Notes: generated by a model from the letters alone, not told the origin. Shown: positions 1 through 9,386, numbered from the stretch's first letter. The stretch is DNA of 64,000 bases from Algoriphagus pacificus (GCF_017254845.1 NZ_JAFKCU010000004.1:1-64000); one strand, 5' to 3'. Translations and numbers: made by a program.

Positions 1-421
1 GTTTGAAAGGTAAAAAAGCATGCAGCGGTGTGTCGATGGAAGGAGCCTTGGAGTCCAGATCGTAGATGCAGTGGTTGAAAAGTCCGACCATCTCGTCTTC
101 AAACTCGATGCCCCGGTAGATACCCTGCAGGGCTCGGAGCTTATCGACATAGAGTCCGGCCAAACCTGCTTTGGTGAGTGTTCCGATATCGCCTCCGGAG
201 CCTTTGACCCACATGACCTCGACGGATTCTTTGGTGAGCGGATCGGCTTCAAAAGTCTTGCAGCTGGTATTGCCGCCACCGTAGTTGGTGATGCGAAGAT
301 CGGCCCCCAGGATATTGGATCTATAAATCAATAAATCAACTTCGTTTCCTTCTAAATCGGCAGCTTTTTTATCATCCCATAAATAGCTGACATGGTTAAA
401 TTGTTGTTTTGTTTTTTCCAT
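1..421 (-). CDS. Bifunctional rhamnulose-1-phosphate aldolase / short-chain dehydrogenase, N-terminal part (runs off the window edge)
   Basis: An open frame reads leftward from an ATG at 421-419 to the window edge, giving the first 140 residues. It begins MEKTKQQFNHVSYLWDD and contains LIYRSNILGADLRITNYGGG, followed by a VMWVKGSGGD block and a PSIDTPLHAFLPF block. These are the class II aldolase N-terminal signatures of YuxG/RhaD-type fusion enzymes, which normally run to about 700 residues with a C-terminal short-chain dehydrogenase. Such enzymes cleave L-rhamnulose-1-phosphate to DHAP and lactaldehyde and then oxidise or reduce the lactaldehyde. It is divergent from susC across a 490-base gap, so the two may share regulation. 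Base composition is G+C-richer (about 53% by hand count over 1-300) than most of the window. Family assignment is from motif recognition; the dehydrogenase half is not visible. Confidence 0.85.
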   Translation of the reverse strand, partial: MEKTKQQFNHVSYLWDDKKAADLEGNEVDLLIYRSNILGADLRITNYGGGNTSCKTFEADPLTKESVEVMWVKGSGGDIGTLTKAGLAGLYVDKLRALQGIYRGIEFEDEMVGLFNHCIYDLDSKAPSIDTPLHAFLPFK

Positions 422-911
422 GTATTTTGGGTTTAATTGTATGGATGCATTTTATCAATTTAGATGTGTATAGTTTGTCTTCTGTCCTGTTCTATACTGT
501 CTTATAAAGATATTAGTGATGGTGTAAAGTAAAAGGTTAATTATATAAAAATAAATCAAGGTTTTGATGTTTTTTAATTTGTTAAATAATTACATTAATA
601 TTTAAGAAAAAAGACCTATTTGGGATAAGTGTTTGTAAATAATTGAAAAAAAGGGGGTTATGTATGTGCTTTTTCTTCTTTTTATAATGATTTTAAACTG
701 AATAGATTTTTGTTTTCAAAAAATAAGGTAGATCAAAGTTTCATAATAAAACTATTTTAAATTGTTCTCTATCCTGCAGTGTCCTGTTCTTAAACAAAGT
801 TTTATTTATTATAAAATAATTATAAAGTGCAGGATGCGACAGGATAGATTTGGGTGTTAATAGAAGTTAATTGGATGAAAATACCGCTTATTAACATTAA
901 ACCCAATATCT
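422..911. promoter_or_regulatory. Divergent promoter region with three phased TCCTG-type direct-repeat sites
   Basis: This 490-base A+T-rich gap holds no gene I can support. It contains three copies of a paired motif whose two TCCTG-like half-sites start exactly 10 bases apart. Site 1 has TCCTG at 485 and TACTG at 495 (plus strand). Site 2 has TCCTG at 772 and 782 (plus strand). Site 3 has CAGGA at 830 and 840, so it lies on the minus strand. Sites 2 and 3 share CTATCCTG at the leading half. Site 1 lies about 64 bases upstream of the aldolase start; sites 2 and 3 lie 65-145 bases upstream of susC. Ten-base spacing puts both half-sites on one DNA face, as expected for a regulator with two DNA-binding units; AraC-like or LytTR-like regulators are possibilities only. 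No regulator gene for it lies in the window. Confidence 0.55.
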
Positions 912-3900
912 ATGAAAAACAATTATTTATTATTTAAGAAGCATTTTTTTCTGCTTCTTTTTATAATTCTAACTACCAATCTTTCGGCCTGGGCACAGGC
1001 AACGAATGTGACTGGTACCGTAAAAGATGAGACGGGAGAACCTGTCCCTGGTGCCACGGTCATGATTAAAGGTACTCAAGTGGGTACGGTAACTGACATT
1101 GATGGAGCTTTCAATATTCAGGCATCTCCAGGAGCAATTCTGGTGATCAGTTTTATTGGATATACTCCTAGCGAGGTGGCGGTTCAATCAGGAAAAACTT
1201 CTTATGATGTCACCATCACTACTTCCATGTCGGATCTTTCCGAAGTGGTTGTTGTCGGTTATGGTAGCCAAATCAAAAAGGAAGTTACTGGAGCAATTCA
1301 AACTGTCGGGGGAGATGAATTGACAGATATGCCAGTAACTACTACTGCTCAAAAACTGCAAGGTAAACTTGCAGGTGTACAGATCAATCAAACAACAGGT
1401 AAGCCAGGACAAGGGATGAATGTAAGGATCCGTGGCCAATTATCTGTTTCTGGAGGTAGTGATCCTCTTTATGTAGTGGATGGTTTTCCTATCACAGGAG
1501 ATATCAATACCCTAAACCCAGATGAAATTCAAGAAATTACGATTTTGAAAGATGCTGCTTCCACTTCATTGTATGGATCTAGAGCTGCAAACGGGGTGGT
1601 TTTGATTACTACTAAAAGAGGTAAAACGGGTCAGACCAACGTAAACTTCAATGTTTATACTGGTTTCCAGAAAGTGCCTGAAAACGGTAGGTTGGAAATG
1701 CTAACGGCGGAGGAATTTGCTCAGTTTAAGAAGGAATATTACACAGACGCAGGTCAGCCTGTACCAGCTATTTTTCAAAACCCTTCAGATTTTAGAGGTA
1801 AAAACAACGATTGGTATGATGCAATGTTGGAAACCGCTCCTATTACTAACTATAATTTGACCATTACTTCGAACAAGGAAAAAGTAAATACAGCGATAGT
1901 TGCAGGTGTTTTTGATCAAAAAGGTGTAGTAAGGAATACCGATTATGAGAGATATTCCATTCGTATGAATACAGATTATGCCATTTCTGATAAAGTGTCA
2001 GTAGGTGTCAATGTAGCGCCGTCTTACATTGTAGATAATACTCCACAAACAGATGGTTCCAGAGGTACAGGTATTTTGTTTAATGCATTACATACTTGGC
2101 CAGTTATGGATATTTATGATGAAAACGGTGATTTGACTTTTTTCAATAGATTCCCGGCTGAGACAGGAAATATTTTCGCATATCCGAACTGGTTGAGATC
2201 AGCAGATGAAATTACCAATCAGACCAAGAGAGTAAATATTTTGGCCAATACCTATGCAGAATGGAAGCCAATAAAAGGACTTTCATTGAAATCTACTTTT
2301 AATACTGAAATAAGAAATTCCAATTATTTCTTCTTCAATCCATCTACTGCGACGAATAGAATCAATGTGGCAATTCCAACGGTTGCAGTTTCAATTAGGG
2401 ATAATTTCAGAGATTTTTCATGGCTGAACGAAAACATAGCTACCTATACAGGAAATGTAGGCGATCACAATTATGAAATTTTGGCCGGTTTTTCTAACCA
2501 GCAATTCAGAAGTGACAGAACAAGAATTCAGGCAGATACATATGCCGATGATAGACTTCCAACTATTCAAGGAGCTATTAATATCAATAGAGGGGGCACC
2601 TTCTCAGACGTAGATGAATGGTCTTTAACTTCTATATTCTCTAGATTGACCTATAATTACAAAGGAAAGTATTTGTTCACAGCGTCTGTGAGAGGTGACG
2701 GATCTTCAAGATTTGGAGCTGACAACCGTTGGGGTGTTTTTCCTTCCACTTCTGTAGGGTGGGTGCTTTCTGATGAAGGTTTCTTGAATACAAGTTCTTC
2801 GATTTCATTCATGAAGCTTAGAGCCAGTTACGGGATAACAGGTAATAACAACATCGGTAATTACACACAGTATGCTTTGGTCAATAATACAATCAATGGT
2901 GTTTTTGGAAATACGGTAGTACCTGGTGCAGCGGTAACTTCCCTAAGCAATACAAATCTTGGATGGGAGACCACAGCTCAATTTGACATTGGTTTGGATT
3001 TAGGTCTATGGGATGACAGAGTAACGTTTGGTTATGATTTCTATACTAAGAACACAACCAATTTGCTTTATGCAGTTCAGGTGCCTCAGGAATCAGGTTT
3101 CACTAATTTCAATGACAACATTGGAGAGATTAAATTCTGGGGACATGAATTCACGATCAACACTGTTAACACTACAGGTGCTTTTAGATGGACAACCAAT
3201 GCAAACTTATCCATCAACAGAAACGAAGTTCTTGAGCTAGCAGATGGTATCGACCGAGTATATGGATTCGCGCACATTACACAAGTAGGACAGCCTTTTG
3301 GTCAGTTTTACGGACTTAATAAACTAGGTAATTATGCTAACGCAGAAGACTTAGCGAATTCTCCTAAAATCCCTGGAAGATCTACCGTTGGTAGTATCAA
3401 ACTTGAAGATGTAAACGGAGATGGAGTAATCACCTTTGGTGGTGACAATGATGATAGAACAATCATCGGAAACCCATTCCCAGATTTTGTTTATGGCTTC
3501 ACCAATAATTTCTCTTGGAAAAACTGGGATGCAAGTATCGTAGCTTCTGGTTCTCAGGGAAACCAACTATACATGAGACACTTGTATTCCACTGCTAACT
3601 TGGATGGTGTATTCAACATGGTAGCAAAAGTGAAGGATAGATTCAGATCGCCAGAGAATCCAGGAGAGGGAATTTTCGGTACAACAGTAGGGGGTGGTAA
3701 TGTGACAGGAATCGAGAGAGACTGGCCAAACAGTAATTTCGTTTGGGATGCCTCTTATTTTACCATCAGAAATATTACAGTAGGATATACTTTGAAGAAG
3801 TTGCCTAAATCAGTGAAATCAGCGCGTTTATATGCCTCTGGCCAAAACATGTGGGTTTTCACGAAGTATTGGGGAGGGTCTAACCCAGAGGTTAGTATGC

Positions 3901-4004
3901 AGAATAATGGTCAAGGAGACGGTGGTAACCTAAGTCCAGGTGTTGATTTGGCTGGTTATCCAGTTCCTAGAACAATCACATTTGGTGTTAACCTCAATTT
4001 TTGA
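912..4004 (+). CDS. SusC/RagA-type TonB-dependent outer-membrane transporter
   Basis: A 1030-residue outer-membrane importer for an oligosaccharide or glycoside. A signal peptide ends near residue 30 (TTNLSAWAQA). A carboxypeptidase-D regulatory-like domain follows at about 33-110 (VTGTVKDETGEPVPGATV). The plug begins at about 111 with the SusC hallmark SEVVVVGYG and includes PLYVVDG and ILKDAASTSLYGSRAANGVV. The rest is a 22-strand-type barrel ending with an aromatic residue in GVNLNF. There is no STN domain, so it is not an anti-sigma-coupled receptor. The partner SusD gene starts 40 bases downstream, forming the usual pedestal-bin pair. Substrate is not readable from sequence; the neighbours suggest a glycoside processed through 3-keto-sugar chemistry or containing rhamnose. 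Confidence 0.95.
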   Translation: MKNNYLLFKKHFFLLLFIILTTNLSAWAQATNVTGTVKDETGEPVPGATVMIKGTQVGTVTDIDGAFNIQASPGAILVISFIGYTPSEVAVQSGKTSYDVTITTSMSDLSEVVVVGYGSQIKKEVTGAIQTVGGDELTDMPVTTTAQKLQGKLAGVQINQTTGKPGQGMNVRIRGQLSVSGGSDPLYVVDGFPITGDINTLNPDEIQEITILKDAASTSLYGSRAANGVVLITTKRGKTGQTNVNFNVYTGFQKVPENGRLEMLTAEEFAQFKKEYYTDAGQPVPAIFQNPSDFRGKNNDWYDAMLETAPITNYNLTITSNKEKVNTAIVAGVFDQKGVVRNTDYERYSIRMNTDYAISDKVSVGVNVAPSYIVDNTPQTDGSRGTGILFNALHTWPVMDIYDENGDLTFFNRFPAETGNIFAYPNWLRSADEITNQTKRVNILANTYAEWKPIKGLSLKSTFNTEIRNSNYFFFNPSTATNRINVAIPTVAVSIRDNFRDFSWLNENIATYTGNVGDHNYEILAGFSNQQFRSDRTRIQADTYADDRLPTIQGAININRGGTFSDVDEWSLTSIFSRLTYNYKGKYLFTASVRGDGSSRFGADNRWGVFPSTSVGWVLSDEGFLNTSSSISFMKLRASYGITGNNNIGNYTQYALVNNTINGVFGNTVVPGAAVTSLSNTNLGWETTAQFDIGLDLGLWDDRVTFGYDFYTKNTTNLLYAVQVPQESGFTNFNDNIGEIKFWGHEFTINTVNTTGAFRWTTNANLSINRNEVLELADGIDRVYGFAHITQVGQPFGQFYGLNKLGNYANAEDLANSPKIPGRSTVGSIKLEDVNGDGVITFGGDNDDRTIIGNPFPDFVYGFTNNFSWKNWDASIVASGSQGNQLYMRHLYSTANLDGVFNMVAKVKDRFRSPENPGEGIFGTTVGGGNVTGIERDWPNSNFVWDASYFTIRNITVGYTLKKLPKSVKSARLYASGQNMWVFTKYWGGSNPEVSMQNNGQGDGGNLSPGVDLAGYPVPRTITFGVNLNF

Positions 4005-4044
4005 TTGATCTCTTCTCATAAGTAAAAATCAAACTGTAGAAAAA

Positions 4045-5556
4045 ATGAAAAAACATATAATAGCCTTTGTAGTAGCATGTATAGCATTGACTGGCTGCGA
4101 GGACTTTCTAACGGTAGTGCCCGAAACCCAATTGAGTTCGGCTACCTTCTTTAAAAATCAAAATGACTTTGAACAAGCAGTTAATGCTGCTTATGTACCG
4201 CTTCGAACTATCATTAACGACAGAGCTTGGCTTCTTGGTGAGATGCATTCGGATAATACCTATTATGCAAGAAATGTGTTGTTCGGTGCAACAGATAACC
4301 AAGAGGATATTGCGGATTTCTCAATTCCCGAGTCAAATGGAACATCAGCCAATGTGCATGTTTTGAACCAATGGAGACAGGATTATTTGATCATTTCAAG
4401 AGCAAATCAAATCTTGGTTTTGATTGATGATGTGGATTTTGATGCTGCTGCCAAAGCCAATATAAAAGGACAGGCATTGTTCCTTAGAGCTTATGCCTAT
4501 TTTGAATTGGCGAGATATTTTGGAAGTGTTCCATTGCATTTGACTCCTGTGGCAACTAGAGAGGAAGCTGCTTTGGATTTGTCTTCTGAAGCTGAGGTTT
4601 ATGCTCAGATCGAACAGGATTTAGTGGCTGCTGTGCCATTATTGCCTAAGAAATCTGCTCAACAGCCTGGTAGAGTGACAGAGGGAGCTGCAAGAACCTT
4701 ATTGGCAAATGTGTATATCAATCAGAAAAAATGGTCAGAAGCACAGCAGATTTTAACTCCTGTTGTGACCAGCGGAGAATACATGTTAATGGCTGATTAT
4801 GCCATGGCTTTCCCAGGAAATGCTTCCAATAAAAATAATGCTGAGTCCGTATTTGAGGTTCAGTTTTTGGAAGGTGCAGCCGGGTTAAACGGTAACTTTA
4901 TTTATCAGTTTATGCCTCGTCCAATCAGTGCAGCCGAATTGCAGCCTATCATGGGAACCAGCAATCCTCAAAACATAGATGGTGAAGGAAACAATATTCC
5001 GACTCCAGATATCATTGCTGCTTACGAGGATGGGGATTTGAGAGAAGATGCTTCTATCGGATATGTGTTCCTTTCTGGAAGTTTCAGAGATGACAAAACC
5101 TATCCATATATCAAGAAGCACGCAAAGCAACATTCTCAGCACAACAATACCGGTACAAACTGGGTGGTTTATCGCTATGCAGAAGTACTGTTGTTTATGG
5201 CAGAGATTCTGAATGAGCAAAATAAGCCAGGAGAAGCTGCGGCTTATTTGAATCAAGTAAGAGAAAGAGCTGGATTGGATCCAACAACTGCATCTGGACA
5301 GGCTGAAATGCGTGAAGCAATCTTCATGGAAAGAAGAGTCGAACTGGCTTTTGAAAACAAAAGATGGTTTGATATTCAAAGAACAGATAGAATTGAGGAG
5401 ATAATCCGTCCCTATGGACAGCGAATTATTAACAATCCTCTGGATTATTATTATCCACCGATTGAAGGTGCTGTTCCAAGATCAAACGCATTTACAAACT
5501 TGAGTAAGTTTTATGCTTACCCAGCTGCTGAGTCTGATTTGAGTCCTTATTTCTAA
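4045..5556 (+). CDS. RagB/SusD-family substrate-binding lipoprotein
   Basis: A 503-residue surface lipoprotein that caps the SusC transporter. The N terminus is a lipoprotein signal with lipobox ALTGC and the lipidated Cys at residue 18. The SusD N-terminal fold is marked by ETQLSSATFFKNQNDFEQAV and by the TPR-like segment KGQALFLRAYAYFELARYFG. The C-terminal RagB/SusD domain ends with the typical AIFMERRVELAFENKRWFD block and a final YPIP-like region. It lies 40 bases after susC and is almost certainly co-transcribed. A long imperfect hairpin sits just after its stop, so expression of the downstream genes may be reduced relative to the transporter pair. Confidence 0.95.
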   Translation: MKKHIIAFVVACIALTGCEDFLTVVPETQLSSATFFKNQNDFEQAVNAAYVPLRTIINDRAWLLGEMHSDNTYYARNVLFGATDNQEDIADFSIPESNGTSANVHVLNQWRQDYLIISRANQILVLIDDVDFDAAAKANIKGQALFLRAYAYFELARYFGSVPLHLTPVATREEAALDLSSEAEVYAQIEQDLVAAVPLLPKKSAQQPGRVTEGAARTLLANVYINQKKWSEAQQILTPVVTSGEYMLMADYAMAFPGNASNKNNAESVFEVQFLEGAAGLNGNFIYQFMPRPISAAELQPIMGTSNPQNIDGEGNNIPTPDIIAAYEDGDLREDASIGYVFLSGSFRDDKTYPYIKKHAKQHSQHNNTGTNWVVYRYAEVLLFMAEILNEQNKPGEAAAYLNQVRERAGLDPTTASGQAEMREAIFMERRVELAFENKRWFDIQRTDRIEEIIRPYGQRIINNPLDYYYPPIEGAVPRSNAFTNLSKFYAYPAAESDLSPYF

Positions 5557-5568
5557 AATAATTTATAT

Positions 5569-5609
5569 TCCCCGCTTGCAACAAAAGGAAATGTTGTAAG
5601 TGGGGATTT
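5569..5609 (+). terminator. Hairpin between susD and the heme-binding lipoprotein gene (attenuator or mRNA-end stabiliser)
   Basis: Fifteen-base arms TCCCCGCTTGCAACA (5569-5583) and TGTTGTAAGTGGGGA (5592-5606) pair completely when two G-U wobbles are allowed, around an 8-base loop. Only TTTA follows, so the U-tract is weak. This suggests partial termination or protection of the susCD mRNA end, not a full stop. Confidence 0.6.
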
Positions 5610-5720
5610 ATGCGAAATCAAGCCGTTCTTGTATTTCTTCGTGCAAAATTTCCCAAAATTGTGTTCTTTGAGTCTACTCAAATTATAATCAGCAATTCAA
5701 TTAAAATTCCCATAATTCCT

Positions 5721-8396
5721 ATGAATCACAAAAATCATTTAGCCAGGTTGATGATACTAAGCCTCTGCATTGTAGGGGTATTTGCCTGTGCAAAAAAAGA
5801 AGAAAAGAAACCCTTACACCCTAAGGTTGAGAAATTAAAATTACCTCCTGGCTTTGTTGCAGAGCATATCTATAGCCCTGGAGAAAATGAGCAAGGTTCA
5901 TGGGTAGCAATGACTTTTGACCCAAAAGGCCGAATGATCACTGCCGATCAGTATGGTTCCTTATACAGGTTGGATATTCCAGCAATAGGATCAGATTCTC
6001 TGGCTCCAAAAGTTGAAAAATTGGTTGTAGGTAATCAAACTGATCAGAAATTGGGAATGGGTTATGCCCAAGGTTTGCTTTATGCATTCAACAGTGTCTA
6101 TGTGATGGTTAATCACAGAGGTAATGATGAATTTGAACGCACCACCGGGATGTATAGAATCCAGGATTTAGATGGTGACGATCAATACGAAACAGTGACC
6201 CTAATCAAATTATTGGAAGGTGATCCAGGAGAGCATGGTCCCCACAGTATGATTCTTTCTCCAGATGGTCAGTCCATTTATATTTCAGCTGGTAACCATG
6301 TAGATGTGCCTGAAATGGATGCTTACAGATTACCAAGAGTTTGGGATAGAGATAATTTATTCCCAGAAATCAAAGATCCTCGTGGACATGCCAATAACAG
6401 AATGGCGCCAGGTGGATGGATTGCCAAGACTGATCCGGAAGGAAAATCCTGGGAATTGATAGCTGCTGGATTTAGAAACGAATTCGACATTGCTTTCAAT
6501 GAGAATGGAGATCTATTTACCTATGATTCCGATATGGAATGGGATTTTGGGATGCCATGGTATAGACCTACTAGAATCTGTTATGTTCCTAGTGGAGCTG
6601 AATTTGGATGGAGAACCGGTAACCAAAAATGGTCTCCAAACTATCCTGATAATTTACCTGCAGCACTTAACATTGGCCAAGGATCACCTACAAATGTGAT
6701 GTTTGGAACGAACTCAAAGTTTCCAGAGAAATACAAAAAAGCACTTTACACATTTGATTGGAGCTTCGGGATTATTTATGCAACTACGCTGACTCCTGAA
6801 GGAGCTGCTTATGCTGCTAGCGCTGAGGAATTTATTTCAGGTTCGCCTCTTCCTTTAACAGATGGAGAATTTGGTCCTGATGGTTCTATGTACTTCTTAA
6901 CTGGTGGTAGACGATTAGAGTCGGATCTTTATCGCGTTTATTATGATGGAGATGAGGAAGCTGGAACAGAGACAAAGCAGACTTTGACTGAGGAGCATTT
7001 GCTTCGCAGAAAAATGGAAGAATTCCATGTGGGTGGTCCAAAGGCAGGTGCTGTTGAAGCAGCTTGGCCAAACTTGGCACATTCCGATCGCTTTGTACAA
7101 TATGCAGCTAGAATTGCTGTGGAGCATCAGCCAGTATCAGAATGGCAAGCTAAAGTACTTTCTGAATCCGATCCAAACATTGCGATTCAAGGTGCAATTG
7201 CTTTAGCAAGACATGGCGATGCAAGTGTAGCTACTCCTTTATTAGACAAATTGACAAGTATCGATTATGATGAATTGTCTGAAACAGGCAAGCAAAATCT
7301 ATTAAGAGCTATCGAGTTGACACTATTTAGATTCGAGAATTCATCCAAGCCTTCCTATTCAAAAGTCGTTACTTTCTTGGATCCGAAATTCCCTTCTGGA
7401 AATAATAATCTGGATAGAGAATTGGCAAAATTACTTGCTCATACAGGAGCTCCTGATGCGGTAAGTAAAATTGTTTCTCAGTTGGAAACTGCCAAAGATG
7501 ATGAGTCTTATCAAAAGACTTTCACCTCTTCTTCGGATTTGATCATGAGAAATCCACAGTATGGAATGGACATTGCAAACATGTTAGCAAATGTTCCTCC
7601 TGCGCAACAGACTTATTACGCGGTAGTTTTGGGTGGAGCTGAAAAAGGCTGGACTCCAGAACTTCACGATCAATATTTCACCTGGATCAGAAATGCATTT
7701 AACTACAAAGGCGGAAGAAGCTACGTAGGCTTTATTGACAGAGCCAGAAAGATGGCTTTAACACATGTTTCTAATGCAGAAACTTCCAAATACGATGAAA
7801 TGTCGGGAGCGGCATTGCTTACCGGAAATGGAAATGACATCATCGAATCAGATGTACAACCAGAAGGTCCTGGTAGAAGATGGACCGTGGAAGAAGCAGC
7901 GCCTATGATGGATAATTTAGCAGGAAGAGACTTCGTTAAAGGAAAAGCAATGTTCCAAGCTACACTTTGTCAATCCTGCCATACCATGCAGGGTGAAGGA
8001 GGGGTAATTGGTCCTGATTTGACCCAGTTGGGTACGAGATTCTCTGCAAAAGATATTTTGGAAGCGACTATTGATCCAAGTGCAGTTATCTCCGATCAGT
8101 ATGCAGCTACAGCTTTGGTGCTGAAAGACGGAAACTCTGTAGTGGGTAGAATCACCAATGAGGATAATGCAAACTATTATGTTTCCCAGAATCCTTTTGC
8201 TCCACAGACTATCCGTACGGTTCCGAAATCTGATGTGGTGGAAACAAAATTATCGGAAGTTTCTATCATGCTTCCAGGTATGATCAACAGACTAAATGAA
8301 GAAGAGCTGAAAGATTTGATGGCTTATTTGATTTCTGGAGGCAATCCAGATCATGAAGTTTTCAAAGGAGCTCCTGCAAAGTCGAACCCAGAATAA
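5721..8396 (+). CDS. Heme-binding beta-propeller lipoprotein (L-sorbosone dehydrogenase-like propeller, HEAT-like region, TIGR02603-type cytochrome domain)
   Basis: Starting at the ATG at 5721, the 891-residue product begins MNHKNHLARLMILSLCIVGV and has lipobox GVFAC with Cys23. A frame is open upstream, but only this start gives a lipoprotein signal. Residues about 35-440 form a membrane-bound dehydrogenase-type propeller (KLPPGFVAEHIY, GPHSMILSPDGQ, AAGFRNEFDIAFNENGDLFT). A helical repeat-like stretch follows at about 450-660. The C terminus is the Planctomycete-type putative heme-binding domain, with c-type heme site CQSCH at 750-754 and then GGVIGPDLTQLG. It probably oxidises a sugar or alcohol in the periplasm or at the outer membrane and passes electrons to its heme. 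The DUF1080 gene starts one base after its stop. Substrate is inference. Confidence 0.85.
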   Translation: MNHKNHLARLMILSLCIVGVFACAKKEEKKPLHPKVEKLKLPPGFVAEHIYSPGENEQGSWVAMTFDPKGRMITADQYGSLYRLDIPAIGSDSLAPKVEKLVVGNQTDQKLGMGYAQGLLYAFNSVYVMVNHRGNDEFERTTGMYRIQDLDGDDQYETVTLIKLLEGDPGEHGPHSMILSPDGQSIYISAGNHVDVPEMDAYRLPRVWDRDNLFPEIKDPRGHANNRMAPGGWIAKTDPEGKSWELIAAGFRNEFDIAFNENGDLFTYDSDMEWDFGMPWYRPTRICYVPSGAEFGWRTGNQKWSPNYPDNLPAALNIGQGSPTNVMFGTNSKFPEKYKKALYTFDWSFGIIYATTLTPEGAAYAASAEEFISGSPLPLTDGEFGPDGSMYFLTGGRRLESDLYRVYYDGDEEAGTETKQTLTEEHLLRRKMEEFHVGGPKAGAVEAAWPNLAHSDRFVQYAARIAVEHQPVSEWQAKVLSESDPNIAIQGAIALARHGDASVATPLLDKLTSIDYDELSETGKQNLLRAIELTLFRFENSSKPSYSKVVTFLDPKFPSGNNNLDRELAKLLAHTGAPDAVSKIVSQLETAKDDESYQKTFTSSSDLIMRNPQYGMDIANMLANVPPAQQTYYAVVLGGAEKGWTPELHDQYFTWIRNAFNYKGGRSYVGFIDRARKMALTHVSNAETSKYDEMSGAALLTGNGNDIIESDVQPEGPGRRWTVEEAAPMMDNLAGRDFVKGKAMFQATLCQSCHTMQGEGGVIGPDLTQLGTRFSAKDILEATIDPSAVISDQYAATALVLKDGNSVVGRITNEDNANYYVSQNPFAPQTIRTVPKSDVVETKLSEVSIMLPGMINRLNEEELKDLMAYLISGGNPDHEVFKGAPAKSNPE

Positions 8397-8397
8397 T

Positions 8398-9180
8398 ATG
8401 AAAAAGATAAATTATTTGTTGATAGGAATTTTACCAGCAATTGCCTTCGGGCTTTTGCTGAGTATGATTTCTGTGGACAAAAGAGAAGTTATACACAGTG
8501 ATCTTCAAGATGGCTTTAAATCCATTTTTGATGGAAAAACCCTGAATGGCTGGAAAGGTGATCCGACTTATTGGAGTGTTCAGGACGGAGCCATAACTGG
8601 CTTGATTACCCCTGAGACTTTACTCAAAGCCAACACATTTTTGATTTGGCAAGATGGTCAGCCGGGAGATTTTGAATTGAAAGCGAAATTCAAGATTTCT
8701 GAGTCAGGTAATTCGGGGATCAATTATAGAAGTGATATGGTACCTGATGTTCCTTTTGCTTTGAAAGGGTACCAAGCTGATATCGATGGTAAGATCAACT
8801 ATACCGGTCAGAATTACGAAGAGAGAAAGCGTACAACACTGGCGTATCGTGGTCAGAAAACCAAAATTACACCACAGGAAAACCCTACAGGAAACCTTAG
8901 GGATTATGTGGAAAGAAATGCCTGGAAAGGTTTGAATGTAATCGAGGAACTTGGAGATCGCGATGAGCTAAAAACCAAAATCAAGTCAGAGGATTGGAAT
9001 GATATTCACATTGTTGCCAAAGGAAATGTGATGAAGCATTATGTGAATGGTGTATTGATGAGCGAGGTGCATGATGAAGATCCTGCCAACTTCTCTCCAA
9101 AGGGTTACCTGGGCGTTCAAGTCCATGTTGGTCCTCCAATGAAAGTCCAATACAAAGACCTGATGATCAAAATGAATTAA
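8398..9180 (+). CDS. DUF1080 protein (3-keto-disaccharide/3-keto-glycoside hydrolase family)
   Basis: A 260-residue exported protein, starting at ATG 8398, one base after the previous stop. The first 25 residues form a hydrophobic signal/anchor with no lipobox. The DUF1080 domain at about 38-258 shows FKSIFDGKTLNGWKGDPTYW, DFELKAKFKISESGNSGINYRS, GYQADIDG and the C-terminal GYLGVQVHVGPPMKVQYKDL block. The family has a concanavalin-like fold, and characterised members cleave 3-keto-glycosides. Its tight coupling to a heme-binding dehydrogenase-like lipoprotein, with a Gfo/Idh/MocA protein and a TIM-barrel isomerase downstream, fits a pathway that oxidises a glycoside at C3 and then cleaves it. 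A strong terminator follows. Confidence 0.88.
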   Translation: MKKINYLLIGILPAIAFGLLLSMISVDKREVIHSDLQDGFKSIFDGKTLNGWKGDPTYWSVQDGAITGLITPETLLKANTFLIWQDGQPGDFELKAKFKISESGNSGINYRSDMVPDVPFALKGYQADIDGKINYTGQNYEERKRTTLAYRGQKTKITPQENPTGNLRDYVERNAWKGLNVIEELGDRDELKTKIKSEDWNDIHIVAKGNVMKHYVNGVLMSEVHDEDPANFSPKGYLGVQVHVGPPMKVQYKDLMIKMN

Positions 9181-9215
9181 TAAGGTTGGGAATAGATTAA
9201 TTGTAAGTGTTAAAA

Positions 9216-9257
9216 GCACCGATGAGACCTACAGCACCTCGTCGGTGCCTTTTTTTT
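9216..9257 (+). terminator. Rho-independent terminator after the DUF1080 gene
   Basis: The arm GCACCGATGAG (9216-9226) pairs with CTCGTCGGTGC (9238-9248), with one G-U, around an 11-base loop. It is followed by a C and a run of eight T. This separates the susCD/lipoprotein/DUF1080 transcript from the next four genes. Confidence 0.9.
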
Positions 9258-9386
9258 AACTAAAAAATTGACCATTGATCACCAGTCACTTGGTATACTT
9301 CCAAGTTAGGATTACCTTTTAAAACCTGACACTACAGGATGGAATAAAGCCACCTGAATGGGAAATTATGACATCAAAAAACAAGA

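Noticed and set aside
20-334. A 104-residue plus-strand open frame at the left edge
   Set aside because: It is the shadow of the minus-strand aldolase gene, whose N-terminal family motifs are unmistakable.
4885-5379. A 164-residue open frame antisense to susD
   Set aside because: The sequence is low-complexity with many Ser/Ile/Leu, has no recognisable domain and lies fully inside a strong coding gene.
5610-5720. Longer start for the heme-binding lipoprotein
   Set aside because: The extra 37 residues have no family resemblance and would bury the lipoprotein signal that begins at 5721; the upstream start also lies at the end of the hairpin.
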